From Nannocystis pusilla (GTDB lineage Bacteria; Myxococcota_A; Polyangia; Nannocystales; Nannocystaceae), in contig NZ_JAPNKE010000002.1 in assembly GCF_026626665.1 (NCBI RefSeq), forward strand, positions 8,576,001 through 8,640,000: DNA of 64,000 bases, given 5' to 3'. Shown piece by piece: positions 1 through 9,070 of this stretch. How positions within the stretch are numbered: position 1 is the first letter of the stretch; every line of letters begins with the position of its first letter. The notes under the pieces were generated by a model. It saw nothing but the letters and a program-made list of their open reading frames with translations. It was not told where the DNA came from and made no database searches. The position numbers and the translations under genes are program-made.

Positions 1-1
1 G

Positions 2-439
2 CGCGTCGAGGCGCTGCTGTCCGACGGGCTGCCCGCGGCCCACCCGTGGCGCGGGACGGTCGAGCTGGCGCTGGTCAACCCGCCGACGCACGCGCCCCCG
101 GAGGCGTTCGCGGCGCTGGTCAAGCCGCTGCCCCACTGGCTGCGCGAGGGCGGAGAGGCATGGTTCGTGGTCAATCGCTCGGGTCGCCTGACGCAGGTGC
201 TGAAGGACATGCGCGCGCAGATCGAGACGCTCGAGGCGCCCGGCTTCTGGATCGTGCGCGCGCTGGAGCTGAAGCTGAAGCGACCTGGCGCTCGGGACAG
301 GTGGATCGAGGCGATCCACATGTTTTCGGGACAGGGCGTTGAGCAGTCGCCGGCGAAGAACGAGCTGCAGCGGCCTGGCGCTTGGGACATGTGCGACGAG
401 GAGCATTCGTTGTCGCCGAAGAGCGAGTCGGGGCGCTGA
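2..439 (+). CDS. Class I SAM-dependent methyltransferase (RsmC/MTS-like), C-terminal part
   Basis: This is the last 145 codons of a gene whose start lies before the window. The motif NPPTH (about residues 28-32 of the visible part) matches the NPPxH/NPPFH catalytic motif of the MTS methyltransferases that act on amino groups of nucleic-acid bases, such as RsmC. It is followed by a WLREGGEAWFVVNR stretch typical of the last strands of that fold. The final 60 or so residues are unusual: they are encoded by two in-frame copies of the hairpin repeat described elsewhere (284-301 and 374-391), and a third copy sits just after the stop. The tail is therefore probably a repeat-driven extension. The exact substrate cannot be told from this fragment. 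Confidence 0.65.
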   Translation, partial: RVEALLSDGLPAAHPWRGTVELALVNPPTHAPPEAFAALVKPLPHWLREGGEAWFVVNRSGRLTQVLKDMRAQIETLEAPGFWIVRALELKLKRPGARDRWIEAIHMFSGQGVEQSPAKNELQRPGAWDMCDEEHSLSPKSESGR

Positions 440-510
440 AGCCGAGTTGACCTGGCGCGCGGGACACGTGCCGTGGGACCGACCTGCGCTCCGCGGCAGG
501 CCGTAAAGAG

Positions 511-1554
511 TCAGTCGTCGCCGAACAGGGAGCGCTGCTGCGGCCTGGCCTTGGGGGCAGGTTCGGCGCGCATCGTCGCCTGGGCGGGCATGCGCGGCGG
601 ATCGGTGTTGAAGCCGAGGCGGCGGGCGTGCAGCTCGAACAGCTGCTCGATGGCCTGCCAGCGCGGGCCCTCGCCCTCCATGCGCCGGCCGAACTGGGCG
701 TTGTTGAGGGCGCCGCGGCGGACGTCGCGGATGGCGGAGAGGACATGGGCGTGGCGCAGCGGCTCGGCCTCCTTGAGGCGGCCCTCGAACACCGGCAAGA
801 CCTCGGCCGGGAGGCGCAGCAGGGTGAGGAAGGCGTTCTGCGCCCCGCACTCGCGGGCGCGCGCGAGGATCTGGGGGATCTGGCTGTCGTTGAGGCCGGG
901 GATCACGGGCGCCACCGCGACGCCGGTGCGGATCCCCGCGGCGCTCAGGGTAGCGAGCGCCTGGAACCGCTTCGACGGCCGCGCGACCGAGGGCTCGATC
1001 CGCCGGGCCATGGCGTCGTCGATGAAGGGGATGCTGATCGTGACCGAGGCCCCGGCGCGGCGGTTCAGCTCGGCCAGCAGATCGACGTCGCGGGCGACCA
1101 GCGGGCCCTTGGTGATGATGCCGACCGGATTGGCGAACTCGAGGCACGCCTCCAGGCAGCCGCGCGTGAGGCCATAGTGGGCCTCGAGCGGCTGGTAGCA
1201 GTCGGTGACGCCGCTGAAGGCGAGGAGCTCGCGGGTCCACTTGGGGCGGGCGAGGAACTGCCGCAGCAGGGCGGGGGCGTTGACCTTGGCGACGATCTTG
1301 CGCTCGAAGTCGGTGCCGGCGCCCCAGCCGAGGTACTGATGCGTCGGCCGGGCGTAGCAATAGGCGCAGCCGTGGTAGCAGCCGCGGTACGGATTGACGC
1401 TGTAGCGAAACGGGATGTCGGGGCTGTCGTTGGTGCTGACGACGCTGCGCGCGTCCTCCTCGAACACCTCGAGGCCGGCCGGCGGCGGCTCGCCGAAGTA
1501 CTCGACGTGGGTCGACAGCCACGGGTTCGGCGGGTTGTCGATGGGGCGCGGCAT
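511..1554 (-). CDS. PA0069-family radical SAM protein
   Basis: A 347-residue protein of the PA0069/Rv2578c radical SAM family, of unknown substrate. The cluster-binding motif is C59-H-G-x-C63-x-x-C66 (CYHGCAYC), preceded by the family signature NPYRG. Further family segments are FSGVTDCYQPLE, TKGPL and the PVIPGLND loop. The start chosen is ATG at 1554 (MPRPIDNPP), the normal start for this family. The frame stays open upstream through a repeat array into the next gene, which would give one huge polypeptide. That fusion is probably an artefact, because the upstream gene has its own stop at 2033 if one base is restored. The tail ends RSLFGDD, also common in the family. Confidence 0.9.
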   Translation of the reverse strand: MPRPIDNPPNPWLSTHVEYFGEPPPAGLEVFEEDARSVVSTNDSPDIPFRYSVNPYRGCYHGCAYCYARPTHQYLGWGAGTDFERKIVAKVNAPALLRQFLARPKWTRELLAFSGVTDCYQPLEAHYGLTRGCLEACLEFANPVGIITKGPLVARDVDLLAELNRRAGASVTISIPFIDDAMARRIEPSVARPSKRFQALATLSAAGIRTGVAVAPVIPGLNDSQIPQILARARECGAQNAFLTLLRLPAEVLPVFEGRLKEAEPLRHAHVLSAIRDVRRGALNNAQFGRRMEGEGPRWQAIEQLFELHARRLGFNTDPPRMPAQATMRAEPAPKARPQQRSLFGDD

Positions 1555-1746
1555 GAGCGGCGAGCGTAGCAGGCGCGCGAGGGGGTGGCAGCGGCGTGCG
1601 CTGCGGAGAGGGATACAGGCCAAGATGCGGGCGGCGGGGAGGCCGCCCGCGGGTCGGAGGGGGCGAGGAGAGAGAAATGGCGTCGGGCCGATCTGCCGGG
1701 TCCGTGAGGCGGTGATGCCGAATGAGACAGGGACCTCGGGCTCAGT

Positions 1747-2014
1747 ATGGTGAATCGGACATGCTCCGTCGGACAGGTTTTTGGGGAAGCATGACATGGC
1801 GAACGAGACATGCTCAAACGGACATGTCATGAGCAATTCGTCATGGCGAATGGGACATGTTTTAAAGATCATGTCGATGCGACGCGTGGCATGGCGAAGG
1901 AGGCCTGCTCCAAAGATCATGGTTCCTGCGACGTTGGCATGGCGAAGGGGACGCGTTCCCTCGCGGTCACCAGGGAGAGTGACCGTCGAGCGGACATGCT
2001 CCACCGGACATGTC
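1747..2014. repeat. Tandem array of about 48 bp units carrying the CATG hairpin repeat
   Basis: Five degenerate units begin near 1747, 1796, 1843, 1891 and 1939, so the spacing is 47-49 bp. Each starts ATGGYGAA and contains a GGACATG or related half-site followed by its inverted partner. A final copy lies at 1993-2014. The array fills the gap between two minus-strand genes (1555-2032). No gene is supported here, although the minus frame is open throughout. The first 190 bases (1555-1746) show nothing recognisable. Confidence 0.75.
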
Positions 2015-2032
2015 GTGCATAAAATGGGCGGC

Positions 2033-3738
2033 TCATGAGCTGGCGAGGACCAGCCGCGCCAGCTCCTCGGCAGGTGCGAGAGGCCGAGGTCGCCGAGCAC
2101 GCTGAGCTTGCCCTGATGGTGCCAGTAGAGCAGCGGCGAGACCGGGCCGGGGAGGGTGCGATAGGCGTCGCGCGCCCAGCCGGCCATGAAGCGGAGGGTG
2201 TCGCCGAGGTTGAGCGGCGCGGCCTCGGGCTCGGCGCACCAGAACTGCCGCAGGCCCCAGGCGACCAGCGAACGCCGCAGCCGTCGCGCGCCCGGGGCGA
2301 TGAACAGGGCGGTGCCGCGAGCCGGGAACGCGACGACGGTGCCCACGGGACCCGGCGGCTGTCCGAGCAGCGCCTCGAGCTCGAGCACCGCGGCGGTGGT
2401 GTCGACCCGACCTGGCCCTCCGAGCATGTACGCATGGACACCCGGCGCGGGAGCGGCGAGCGCGAACTCGAGGCGCTCGCTGCAGGTGCCGAGGCGCGCG
2501 CGATGGAACAAGCCGGCCGGGCCGAGCCCGGTGGCCGCGAGCTCGCGGCGGTCGGGGATCTCGATGCGGCCGTCCGGAACGGCGCAGGCGACGAGCTCGC
2601 ACAGACCCGGAGCGAGCTCGCGGGCGAGCGCGCCGGGGTGGCGGCCGCACTCGCCGGAATGGACGAGCAAGGACCGGAGCGCCGGCGCTGCGCAGTCGCG
2701 GGTGACGGACCGATGCTGCGTGGAGGCGACGATGGACGTCCTCGTGCCGGTCCGATGGGCGGCGCTCGGCGGGGGCGGGCGCAGCTCGGCCGCGGGCGCG
2801 GAAACTCGAGCAGGCGGGCGCGAGTTCGCGGCGGGCGACCTCGGCGGTCGCGCTGTCGCGGCGGGTGATTGAGGAGCGGCGGAGAGAGACGATCTCGCAG
2901 GCGGTGATTCGGCGGGCGGCTGAGGAGCGGTGGCGAGGGGCGACCTCGGAGGTCGCGGCTTTGCGGCCAGTGATCGGGGAGCGGTGGCGAGGGGCGACTT
3001 CGGAGGTGACTCGGCGGCGGGTGACTGGGGAACGGTGGCGAGAGAGACGGGCGGCCTCGGCGGTCGCGCCTTGGCGGCGGGTGATTGAAAAGCGGCGGAG
3101 AGAGACGACTTCGGAGGTGATGACTCGGCGGGTGACTGGGGCGCCGTGACGAGAGGTGACTTCGCAGGTGACTCGGCGACGGGTGACCGGGTCGCCGTGA
3201 CGAGGGGCGACTTCGCAGGTGACTCGGCGGCGGGTGACGGGGGAGCGACGAAGGGCGACCTCGGAGGTCGTGGCTTCGCCGGTGCCGCCTGGGCGCCCGT
3301 GACCCGAGCGCGTGCGGACGACGCTCGCGGGCTCGTGCCGCTCGTCGCCTTCGAGATCTGCGGGGAGCTCTCGGCGGGAGCAGGCGAGGGCGAGGCTCGT
3401 CGGTTCGCGCGGGTGGTCGAGGAGCTCGCGGGAGCTTGCGAGGTCGTCATGCTTCGGCGGGCGAGCGCAGGGGCGGAGGCGAGGGCGGTGGTGCCGGCGG
3501 CGGGCAGGCGGGCCCGGAGGGAGCGAGCTGCGAGCGGTCGCGCGAGGTCGGGCAAGCGGACGGGTGCGGACGATCTCGGCGCGCGAGCAGCCCGGGCGCC
3601 CGGGGCTCGCGCATTCACCGATGCGGGCGGAGGGACGACTGCGAGCAGGGCGGGGCCGGCGGCGAGTGCGGGTGCGCGGGCCGAGAGCTGCGCCGCTCGG
3701 CGAGGTCGTGAGGCAAAATCAGGCGGGACGTGCGACAT
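2033..3738 (-). CDS. Hypothetical protein with long Pro/Ala/Ser repeat region; frameshift near its end
   Basis: I do not recognise this protein. It begins at ATG 3738 with a GGGGGA-like ribosome site just upstream. Residues about 1-330 are low complexity: repeated blocks like SPLATAPQSPAESPP, mirrored in the DNA as degenerate tandem repeats (about 2870-3260). The last 230 residues look like an ordinary globular domain with segments such as LLYWHHQGKLSVLGDLG. Near 2067-2072 the open frame runs on towards the radical SAM gene. Restoring one base between CTGCC and GAGGAG gives the natural-looking end EELARLVLASS and a stop at 2033. I infer a single-base deletion. The Pro-rich part could be a surface or periplasmic spacer. 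Confidence 0.6.
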
Positions 3739-3835
3739 GGTCCCCCTGAGGTCGATGCGAGCCGGCCTTCTTTTGCACGGCGAGCAAAAATCCGCACGCT
3801 CCCGCCAGGCGGTCGCGTCGCGCTATGGTGAAGAG

Positions 3836-4684
3836 GTGCGCGACGCGTGGACCCTGCTGCCGACCCTCGTGCTGCTCCCCGGCTGCTCCGGCGAGGTCAC
3901 GGCGCTGGCGGCCCTCGTGTTCAGCATGTCGTTCGGCGCGTGGCTGGTCGGGCGCGACCGGCGACGACGCGCGATGCTCGAGGCGGAGGTGCTGCGCCGC
4001 GCGATCGCGACCGGACGCCACCGAGAGATCGAGCAACACCTGCGGCGCGAGCTCGCGCTGGCGGCCGCGGGCGAGGCGGTGAGCGTCGAGCGCCAGTGGC
4101 TGGCTCGCGCGCAGCTCGGCGGGCTGCTGGTGGCGGAGTGGCGGCTCGAGGAGGCCGGCGCGCTCTACGACGAGCAGTCGACCAAGCTGTCGCCGCACCT
4201 GCACGCGCTCGCGGCCTTCGGTCGGCACGAGATCGCCTGCCTCGCCGAGCCGGCCTCGGCCGAGCGACTGGCGAGGATCCGCGGCGACCGCGACGCCTGC
4301 CTCCGCTTCGTCCCGCCGGCCTACCAGCCGACCGTGGCCCAGGCCTGGAACGCGCTCGAGGGCCTCTGCCTGGCGCGCATGGGTCGCGCACGCGAGGCGG
4401 CCGCGCTGCTCGAGCACGGGCTCGAGTCGCTCGGCTACAACCCGGCGCGCGTGGTCTACCTGTTCCACCTCGGGCAGGCGTACGAGCAGATCGGCGAGCG
4501 CCGGCATGCCGTCGCGCGCTACGAGCAGGCGATGCAGTCGTTCCCCGGCACGCGCCTGGCCAGCGAGGCACGCGCCCGCTGCCTCGCGCTCGGGACCGGC
4601 GGTCGCGACGAGCTGTTCCGCGGCATGCTGCCCGAGTCGCCGACGCCCGCGCTGGCCCTGTCGCGCTCCGATCGCACGCGCTGA
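3836..4684 (+). CDS. TPR-like protein with N-terminal membrane segment
   Basis: About 282 residues. A hydrophobic segment near the N-terminus (LLPTLVLLPG... to VFSMSFGAWLVG) is followed by a positive RDRRRR stop-transfer stretch, so the rest is probably cytoplasmic. From about residue 50 the protein is all-helical with TPR-like pairs; the clearest are in the C-terminal third (AREAAALLEHGLESLGYNPA and YLFHLGQAYEQIGERRHAVA). The start is uncertain: GTG 3836 puts the hydrophobic segment at the N-terminus, while ATG 3755 would add 27 residues with no clear homology signal. It is probably a scaffold or assembly protein; no specific role can be assigned. Confidence 0.65.
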   Translation: MRDAWTLLPTLVLLPGCSGEVTALAALVFSMSFGAWLVGRDRRRRAMLEAEVLRRAIATGRHREIEQHLRRELALAAAGEAVSVERQWLARAQLGGLLVAEWRLEEAGALYDEQSTKLSPHLHALAAFGRHEIACLAEPASAERLARIRGDRDACLRFVPPAYQPTVAQAWNALEGLCLARMGRAREAAALLEHGLESLGYNPARVVYLFHLGQAYEQIGERRHAVARYEQAMQSFPGTRLASEARARCLALGTGGRDELFRGMLPESPTPALALSRSDRTR

Positions 4685-4771
4685 CCCCCGGCCTCCGGAC
4701 ACGTGTACGACCTCCGCGTGCGGCGCCGAGTCTTGCGACCCGGCCCCCTCGTGCTGCTAAGGTAGGAAGCA

Positions 4772-5527
4772 GTGGCGAAGCGACAGCGAGGGATGATCCA
4801 GCACGCGACGGAGACGATCAGCCACGGCTTCGGCTACGCCCGTCACCTCCTGCGCGGCAATCGTGTCGCCGGAGACATGTCCTGGGTCGAACCCGGCAGC
4901 CGGCCGGTGGTGCTGGTGCACGGCTTCCTCGGCACGCGCGGGACGATGTTGCCGCTGACCCGGCGGCTGCAGTCGGACGGCAAGGTGGTGTTCAGCTACC
5001 ACCACGGGATGCTGCAGCTCGGCTCGCTGAGTCGCTCGGCCGAGGAGCTGGCGGTCAAGCTGCGCGGGCTGACGGAGAGCCTCGAGATCGATCGGGTCGA
5101 CGTGGTCGGCTTCAGCATGGGCGGGCTCGTGGCGCTGCACGCGGTGAAGTTCCTGCAAGCGCACCGGCACGTGCGGCGGTTGGCGCTGATGGGCACGCCG
5201 CTCGGCGGGACGTGGATGTCGCTCGCGGGCATGGCGACCGTCGGGCTCGTCAGCGCCTCGGTGTGGCAGGTCCGACCGGGCAGCCGGTTCATCAAGGAGC
5301 TGCGCGCCGCTCCGCTGCCGGCGGGCGTGCGGCTGCGGCAGATCCACGCCGACGCCGACGCGCTGTGCCCCGACCCCGGGCCGATCGAGGGCGTCGACCG
5401 CGAGCACGACTACGTCGTGTTACCGGGCGGTCATTCTTCGCTGGTCATCGCGCAGCCGTTCTATGCCGCCGTCCGCGAGTTCCTCGACGAACCAGACGAG
5501 CCGGCGCGCGCGGTCCTGTCGCGCTGA
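4772..5527 (+). CDS. Alpha/beta hydrolase (lipase/esterase-like)
   Basis: 251 residues with a canonical alpha/beta-hydrolase fold. The oxyanion motif HGFLGT is at residues 50-55 and the nucleophile elbow G113-F-S115-M-G117 follows strand VDVVGFSMGGLVAL. Likely acid and histidine residues lie in the HADADALCPDP and GGHSSLV segments near the C-terminus. The PVVLVHGFLGT start and the LMGTPLGGT loop resemble bacterial triacylglycerol lipases and esterases of the PGAP1-like type. No signal peptide is seen, so it probably acts in the cytoplasm. The start is GTG 4772 with a GGAAG ribosome site 5-9 bases before it. Substrate unknown. Confidence 0.85.
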   Translation: MAKRQRGMIQHATETISHGFGYARHLLRGNRVAGDMSWVEPGSRPVVLVHGFLGTRGTMLPLTRRLQSDGKVVFSYHHGMLQLGSLSRSAEELAVKLRGLTESLEIDRVDVVGFSMGGLVALHAVKFLQAHRHVRRLALMGTPLGGTWMSLAGMATVGLVSASVWQVRPGSRFIKELRAAPLPAGVRLRQIHADADALCPDPGPIEGVDREHDYVVLPGGHSSLVIAQPFYAAVREFLDEPDEPARAVLSR

Positions 5528-5685
5528 CGCGTCGCTGGCCGGCGAGCCGCCGGGCGCAAAGGCCATGTCGCCGGGGTCAGGCGAGATCGAGAACTGCGAT
5601 TTGCCGGTTTACCGACGAGCGTGAAGTGCGCACTGGAGAGTGTGCGAAATCGCGCTTGGGCTGGGGCTTGAAGACGGCAGCAGTT

Positions 5686-5715
5686 TTGCCGCGCGCGACG
5701 CGATCTGCGTATAGT
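5686..5715 (+). promoter_or_regulatory. Probable sigma70-type promoter, leaderless or nearly so
   Basis: TTGCCG (5686-5691) and TATAGT (5710-5715) are 18 bases apart. The TATAGT box ends only 7 bases before the ATG at 5723, so transcription should begin at or next to the start codon. The AGAGG between them could instead be a ribosome site if the true promoter is further up. A perfect 10-bp palindrome, AGTGCGCACT (5625-5634), lies upstream and could be an operator. Confidence 0.5.
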
Positions 5716-5722
5716 AGAGGTC

Positions 5723-6910
5723 ATGCGTCGCTCGGTTCTTGCTGTCGCTTGTGTTTTTGTGTTGACGCCCCAGCTCGCCCTCGCAAACCCCTATGCGCGC
5801 GCGAGCTCGGTGTGGGCGCAGGCGGCAGCGACACAGCCCGCGACGACCACGACGACCACGACGACCACGACGACCACGCAGGAGACGACGACGACGCAGC
5901 CTGCGGGCGAGCAGTGGCAGCCGACCAGCTCGAAGGCGCCGAAGAGCAACGAGCTCGAGGAGACGCCGCAGCCGGAGCCGGCGCCCGAGGTGAAGCCGGA
6001 GCCGACGCCCGAGCCGGAGCCGCCGCCGCCCGAGCCGGAGAAGCCGAAGTGGACGCGGCACGGCTTCGGTATCCGCGGCGGCATCTCGATCATCCCGACC
6101 TGGGCGGTCCGCGGCTACGTGCAGAGCCTGACGAACGCGCTGTGCCGCGGTGACTCGATCCCCGGCGGCAAGTTCGGCGCCGGCCTGTCCCGCGTCGACG
6201 GCTGCAACTTCTACATCGGCGGCGAGTACATCTACCGCTTCTCCAAGAACTTCGACATCGTCCCCGCCGTCGCCTACCACCGCCTCAAGGCGCCCGACGG
6301 CCTGTGGCTCGACGACAGCGAGCGCGACGAGAACGGCCCAAAACTCGGGGCCGCCGACTACACGCAGGTCAACTTCAGCTTCGTCGCCCTGCAGGTCGAC
6401 TTCATCGGCCGCGGGACGGTCGTCGAGACGCCCGACTTCGCGTTCCAGCTCGGCGGCGGCGGCGGTCTCGGCCTCGGCATCATCACCGGCAAGGGCCTGT
6501 GGCAGACGCCGCTCGGCAGCCCGGCCGCCGGCTCGACCGACGGCAACCCGCAGGCGACCTGCAACTCGATCTCGGACTACTCCGACTTCACCAAGTGCAC
6601 GCCGCACTGGTCGCCCGATCCCGACAACCCGGGTGCGCCGCCGCCGGCCGCGGGCAGCCTGCAGCTCGACGACCAGCCCGGAGGGAACCCCGGCCGCTTC
6701 GCCAAGTGCAACAAGGACGGCTGCAACGAGGCCGACCTCAACGCGCTCGGCCGCGCGAAGGGCATCAACCTGCCGGTCATCCCGATCGTCAACCTGCTGC
6801 TCACCGCCCGCTTCCTCATCAAGGACACGTTCGGCATCAACCTCACCGGCGGCTGGAACACCGGCTTCTACTTCGGCGGCAGCCTGCAGTACTTCTTCGG
6901 CTCGAAGTGA
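5723..6910 (+). CDS. Predicted outer-membrane beta-barrel protein with Thr-run and Pro/Glu linker
   Basis: 395 residues. A Sec signal peptide (residues 1-22, ending ALA-NP) is followed by a run of 12 threonines encoded by a simple ACC/ACG repeat (about 5846-5878). A PEPEP-rich linker to about residue 110 resembles spacers that cross the periplasm or peptidoglycan. The rest has amphipathic, aromatic-rich strands (FYIGGEYIYRFSKNFDIVPA, FGINLTGGWNTGFYFGG) and ends in an outer-membrane-like aromatic terminus (SLQYFFGSK), with acidic Cys-containing loops (CNSISDYSDFTKC, CNKDGCNEADL) that may form surface disulfides. It is similar in style to OmpA/OprF-type barrels of myxobacteria, but I cannot name a family. 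The Thr run is a candidate for slippage. Confidence 0.7.
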   Translation: MRRSVLAVACVFVLTPQLALANPYARASSVWAQAAATQPATTTTTTTTTTTTQETTTTQPAGEQWQPTSSKAPKSNELEETPQPEPAPEVKPEPTPEPEPPPPEPEKPKWTRHGFGIRGGISIIPTWAVRGYVQSLTNALCRGDSIPGGKFGAGLSRVDGCNFYIGGEYIYRFSKNFDIVPAVAYHRLKAPDGLWLDDSERDENGPKLGAADYTQVNFSFVALQVDFIGRGTVVETPDFAFQLGGGGGLGLGIITGKGLWQTPLGSPAAGSTDGNPQATCNSISDYSDFTKCTPHWSPDPDNPGAPPPAAGSLQLDDQPGGNPGRFAKCNKDGCNEADLNALGRAKGINLPVIPIVNLLLTARFLIKDTFGINLTGGWNTGFYFGGSLQYFFGSK

Positions 6911-6939
6911 TTGGGCTGCGGGAAGTGCTCGCAGGGGCA

Positions 6940-7195
6940 CGTCCTTTGGGGCATGTCCTTCGGGACATGTCCATCGCGCCGTGTCCTGATGGGGAAATGA
7001 GGAGCATGCCCTTTGGGGCATGGACATCGATGTATGGCCTGCGGAACATGTCCATCGCGCCATGTCCTGATGGGGAATGAGAAGCATGCCTCTGGGGCAT
7101 GAGTGTCGGGAGGTATGACCTTCGGGACATGTCCATCGCGCCATGTCCTGATGGAGGCATGAACACCGAGGCATGTCGTCCTGCGGGACATGGTG
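6940..7195. repeat. Tandem array of about 80 bp units carrying the CATG hairpin repeat
   Basis: Three units share a core reading GGACATGTCCATCGCGCC followed by RTGTCCTGATGG. They start near 6961, 7041 and 7122 (80-81 bp spacing), with further CATGYCC/GGGCATG half-sites before, between and after. The array fills the gap between the 3' ends of two converging genes (6911-7273). No gene is supported here. Confidence 0.8.
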
Positions 7196-7273
7196 TCGGC
7201 GCCACCTCCCGTGGCTCGCGTCCGACGCGACGGAGGGTTGAACCTCCGCCGTTCGCGGTGTTCTCGCTGCTCT

Positions 7274-8255
7274 TCAGCGACAGAGTTCGCCGCGTGGCGC
7301 GAGGCCGGCGCCGTCGAGCGTGAATTGCGGAGGAATGGCCGCCTCGGCGGGCGCGGGCGGGGTCGCGGCGGGTGTGTCCCCGGGGACAGGTGGCGGGCTG
7401 GCGTCGCCGTCGCCGCCGTCGCCGTCCGACGGGGGGCTGGCGGTGTCCTCGTCCTCCCAGCCGGCGTCGTCGTCGCTCGCAGTGGCGGAGCTGTCTCCGA
7501 GCGCCGGATCGACGGTCTGGGCGCCGTACGTGATGATGACGAGGTCCTGTCGGCGCGAGCTGGGGCCGGCGAGGCGAGTGCGGCGTGGCAACACCGTGCC
7601 GTCGACCGGGTGCAGCTCCTCGTGCAGGAGTGACCACATGCGCGCGAGCTCGCCGTCCGATCGGCGCTGCCACAAGGTGCCGCCGGCGGGCCACCACACG
7701 CCGTCGACGAAGGCGAAGCGCAGCTCCTGTTCGTAGCCGGGGGCGCGCAGGCGCAGCACCTCGTGACCGTGGCGTGGATCCCAGGACTGCGCCACGACCT
7801 CGTAGGGGAGCGAGCACCGGCGCTCCGCCGAGCACCAGCGAGACCAGCTCGCGCGCGGCGAAGGGCACCCCGAGCAGCCGCTGGATCGCGCAGTCGGCCG
7901 GCGGCCCGGCGAAGAAGCCGGTGGGCAGGTTGTCGGCGGCGACGTTGCGCAGGGTGTAGCCGCGCTCGTTGAAGGCGAGGGACACGAACTCGTGGCCGGC
8001 GATCTGGATCTGCCCGGAGAAGCGACCTGGCATTTGGGCCAGGAACATCAGGTTGCCGCTCGGGGCGCGACCGATCCGGATCTTGGCGACCGGGACCTGC
8101 AAGGCGGAGATCTTCGGCGCCGCTGCGCCCAGCAACGCTTGGGGTTCGGGCGCCTGACCGGTCGCGTAGGGCGGGAGGATCTCGGGCGGACGACACCCTG
8201 CCGCGGCAGCGGCGAGAAGCGCGGCGAAGACAGGAGCGAGGAGACGCGAACGCAC
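7274..8255 (-). CDS. Predicted lipoprotein, broken by one extra base
   Basis: A 326-residue lipoprotein when reconstructed. The GTG at 8255 gives MRSRLLAPVFAALLAAAAAG-C, a signal peptide with a lipobox (AAGC) and a lipid-modified Cys at about residue 21. The body resembles outer-membrane lipoprotein-type beta proteins (KIRIGRAPSGNLMFLAQMPG, FNERGYTLRNVAADNLPTG), then an acidic/Pro-rich tail (GDGGDGDASPPPVPGD). The reading frame breaks in a G4 run at 7805-7808: removing one base joins GGAPVLAP to YEVVAQSWDPRHGHEV. Without the correction, two partial frames are seen. Function unknown. It converges on the barrel gene across the repeat array. Confidence 0.7.
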
Positions 8256-8399
8256 GCCCCGGAACCTTAACCCGTCCCGGCACGACATGCACGCGGCCGC
8301 CGAGAGGCGCGCGAGCCCGGCGAAGGGGCGGAACTCGCGGGCGCGAGGTCGCAGGGCGATCGGACGCGGAGACCGAGAGGCGGAGGGCGAGTAGGGTGG

Positions 8400-8768
8400 T
8401 CGGAAGGAGGAGTCGCGTGAGAAGGAGACACGGAGGCCGCGCGAGGGATGGTGCTCGGAGTCAGGCGAGGATCGCGTGAGAGCGAGGTATGGAGGCTGCG
8501 AGACGGAAGCGCTCGAAGTCAGGCGAGGATTGCGTGAGAAGGAGACATGGAGGCTGCGAGAGGGGTGATGCTCGGAGTCAGGCGAGGAATGCATGAGAGC
8601 GAGGAATGGAGGCTGGGAGACGGAAGCGCTCGAAGTCAGGCGAGGCTTGGGAGAGAGCGAGACATGGAGGCTGCGAGACGGATGGCGCTCGGAGTCAGGC
8701 GAGGCTTGGGTGAGAGCGAGACATGAGGCTGCGAGACGGATGCGCTCGGAGTCAGGCGAAGAGCTCGG
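8400..8768. repeat. Tandem array, six copies of about 58 bp
   Basis: The landmark TCAGGCGA recurs at about 8461, 8519, 8578, 8636, 8695 and 8752, so the unit is 57-59 bp. Each unit contains GAGGCTGCGAGACGG and a GYGCTCGRAG segment. Short open frames cross it on both strands but none has protein-like character. The rest of the gap (8256-8399 and 8769-9070) holds a few isolated hairpin half-sites (GCATGT near 8910) and no gene I can support. Confidence 0.8.
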
Positions 8769-9070
8769 AGGACCGCGAACCGGCGGCTTTATCGTCGGTG
8801 GGAGGTGAAGGAGGGACGCTCGCCGAGCGCTGCGCGCCGGTCGCGGTCTCCCGAGGCGAGAGGAAGGAATGTCCGTCGAGACGAACCGGGTGAACGAGTC
8901 TGGCTTTTAGAGCATGTATTATCGAGCAGGAACCGGCCGAGGCACGGGCACGGACGCGACGAGCGTCATCGCCATGGAGGAGTGCAGACCGTCGCGATGA
9001 ACGGGGCCACGGAGTTTCCCTCGCCCGTCGCGCCCGTGCCCGTGCCCCGGCTGGTCGGAGCGCGCGGACT

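Noticed and set aside
2865..3270. Plus-strand coding region over the degenerate repeats
   Set aside because: The translation is repeated Arg/Glu/Thr blocks with no domain, while the minus strand continues into a globular domain.
511..3738. One continuous 1075-codon minus-strand frame joining an unknown protein to the radical SAM enzyme
   Set aside because: The joining segment is translated repeat array, radical SAM relatives start at 1554, and one restored base gives the upstream gene its own stop at 2033.
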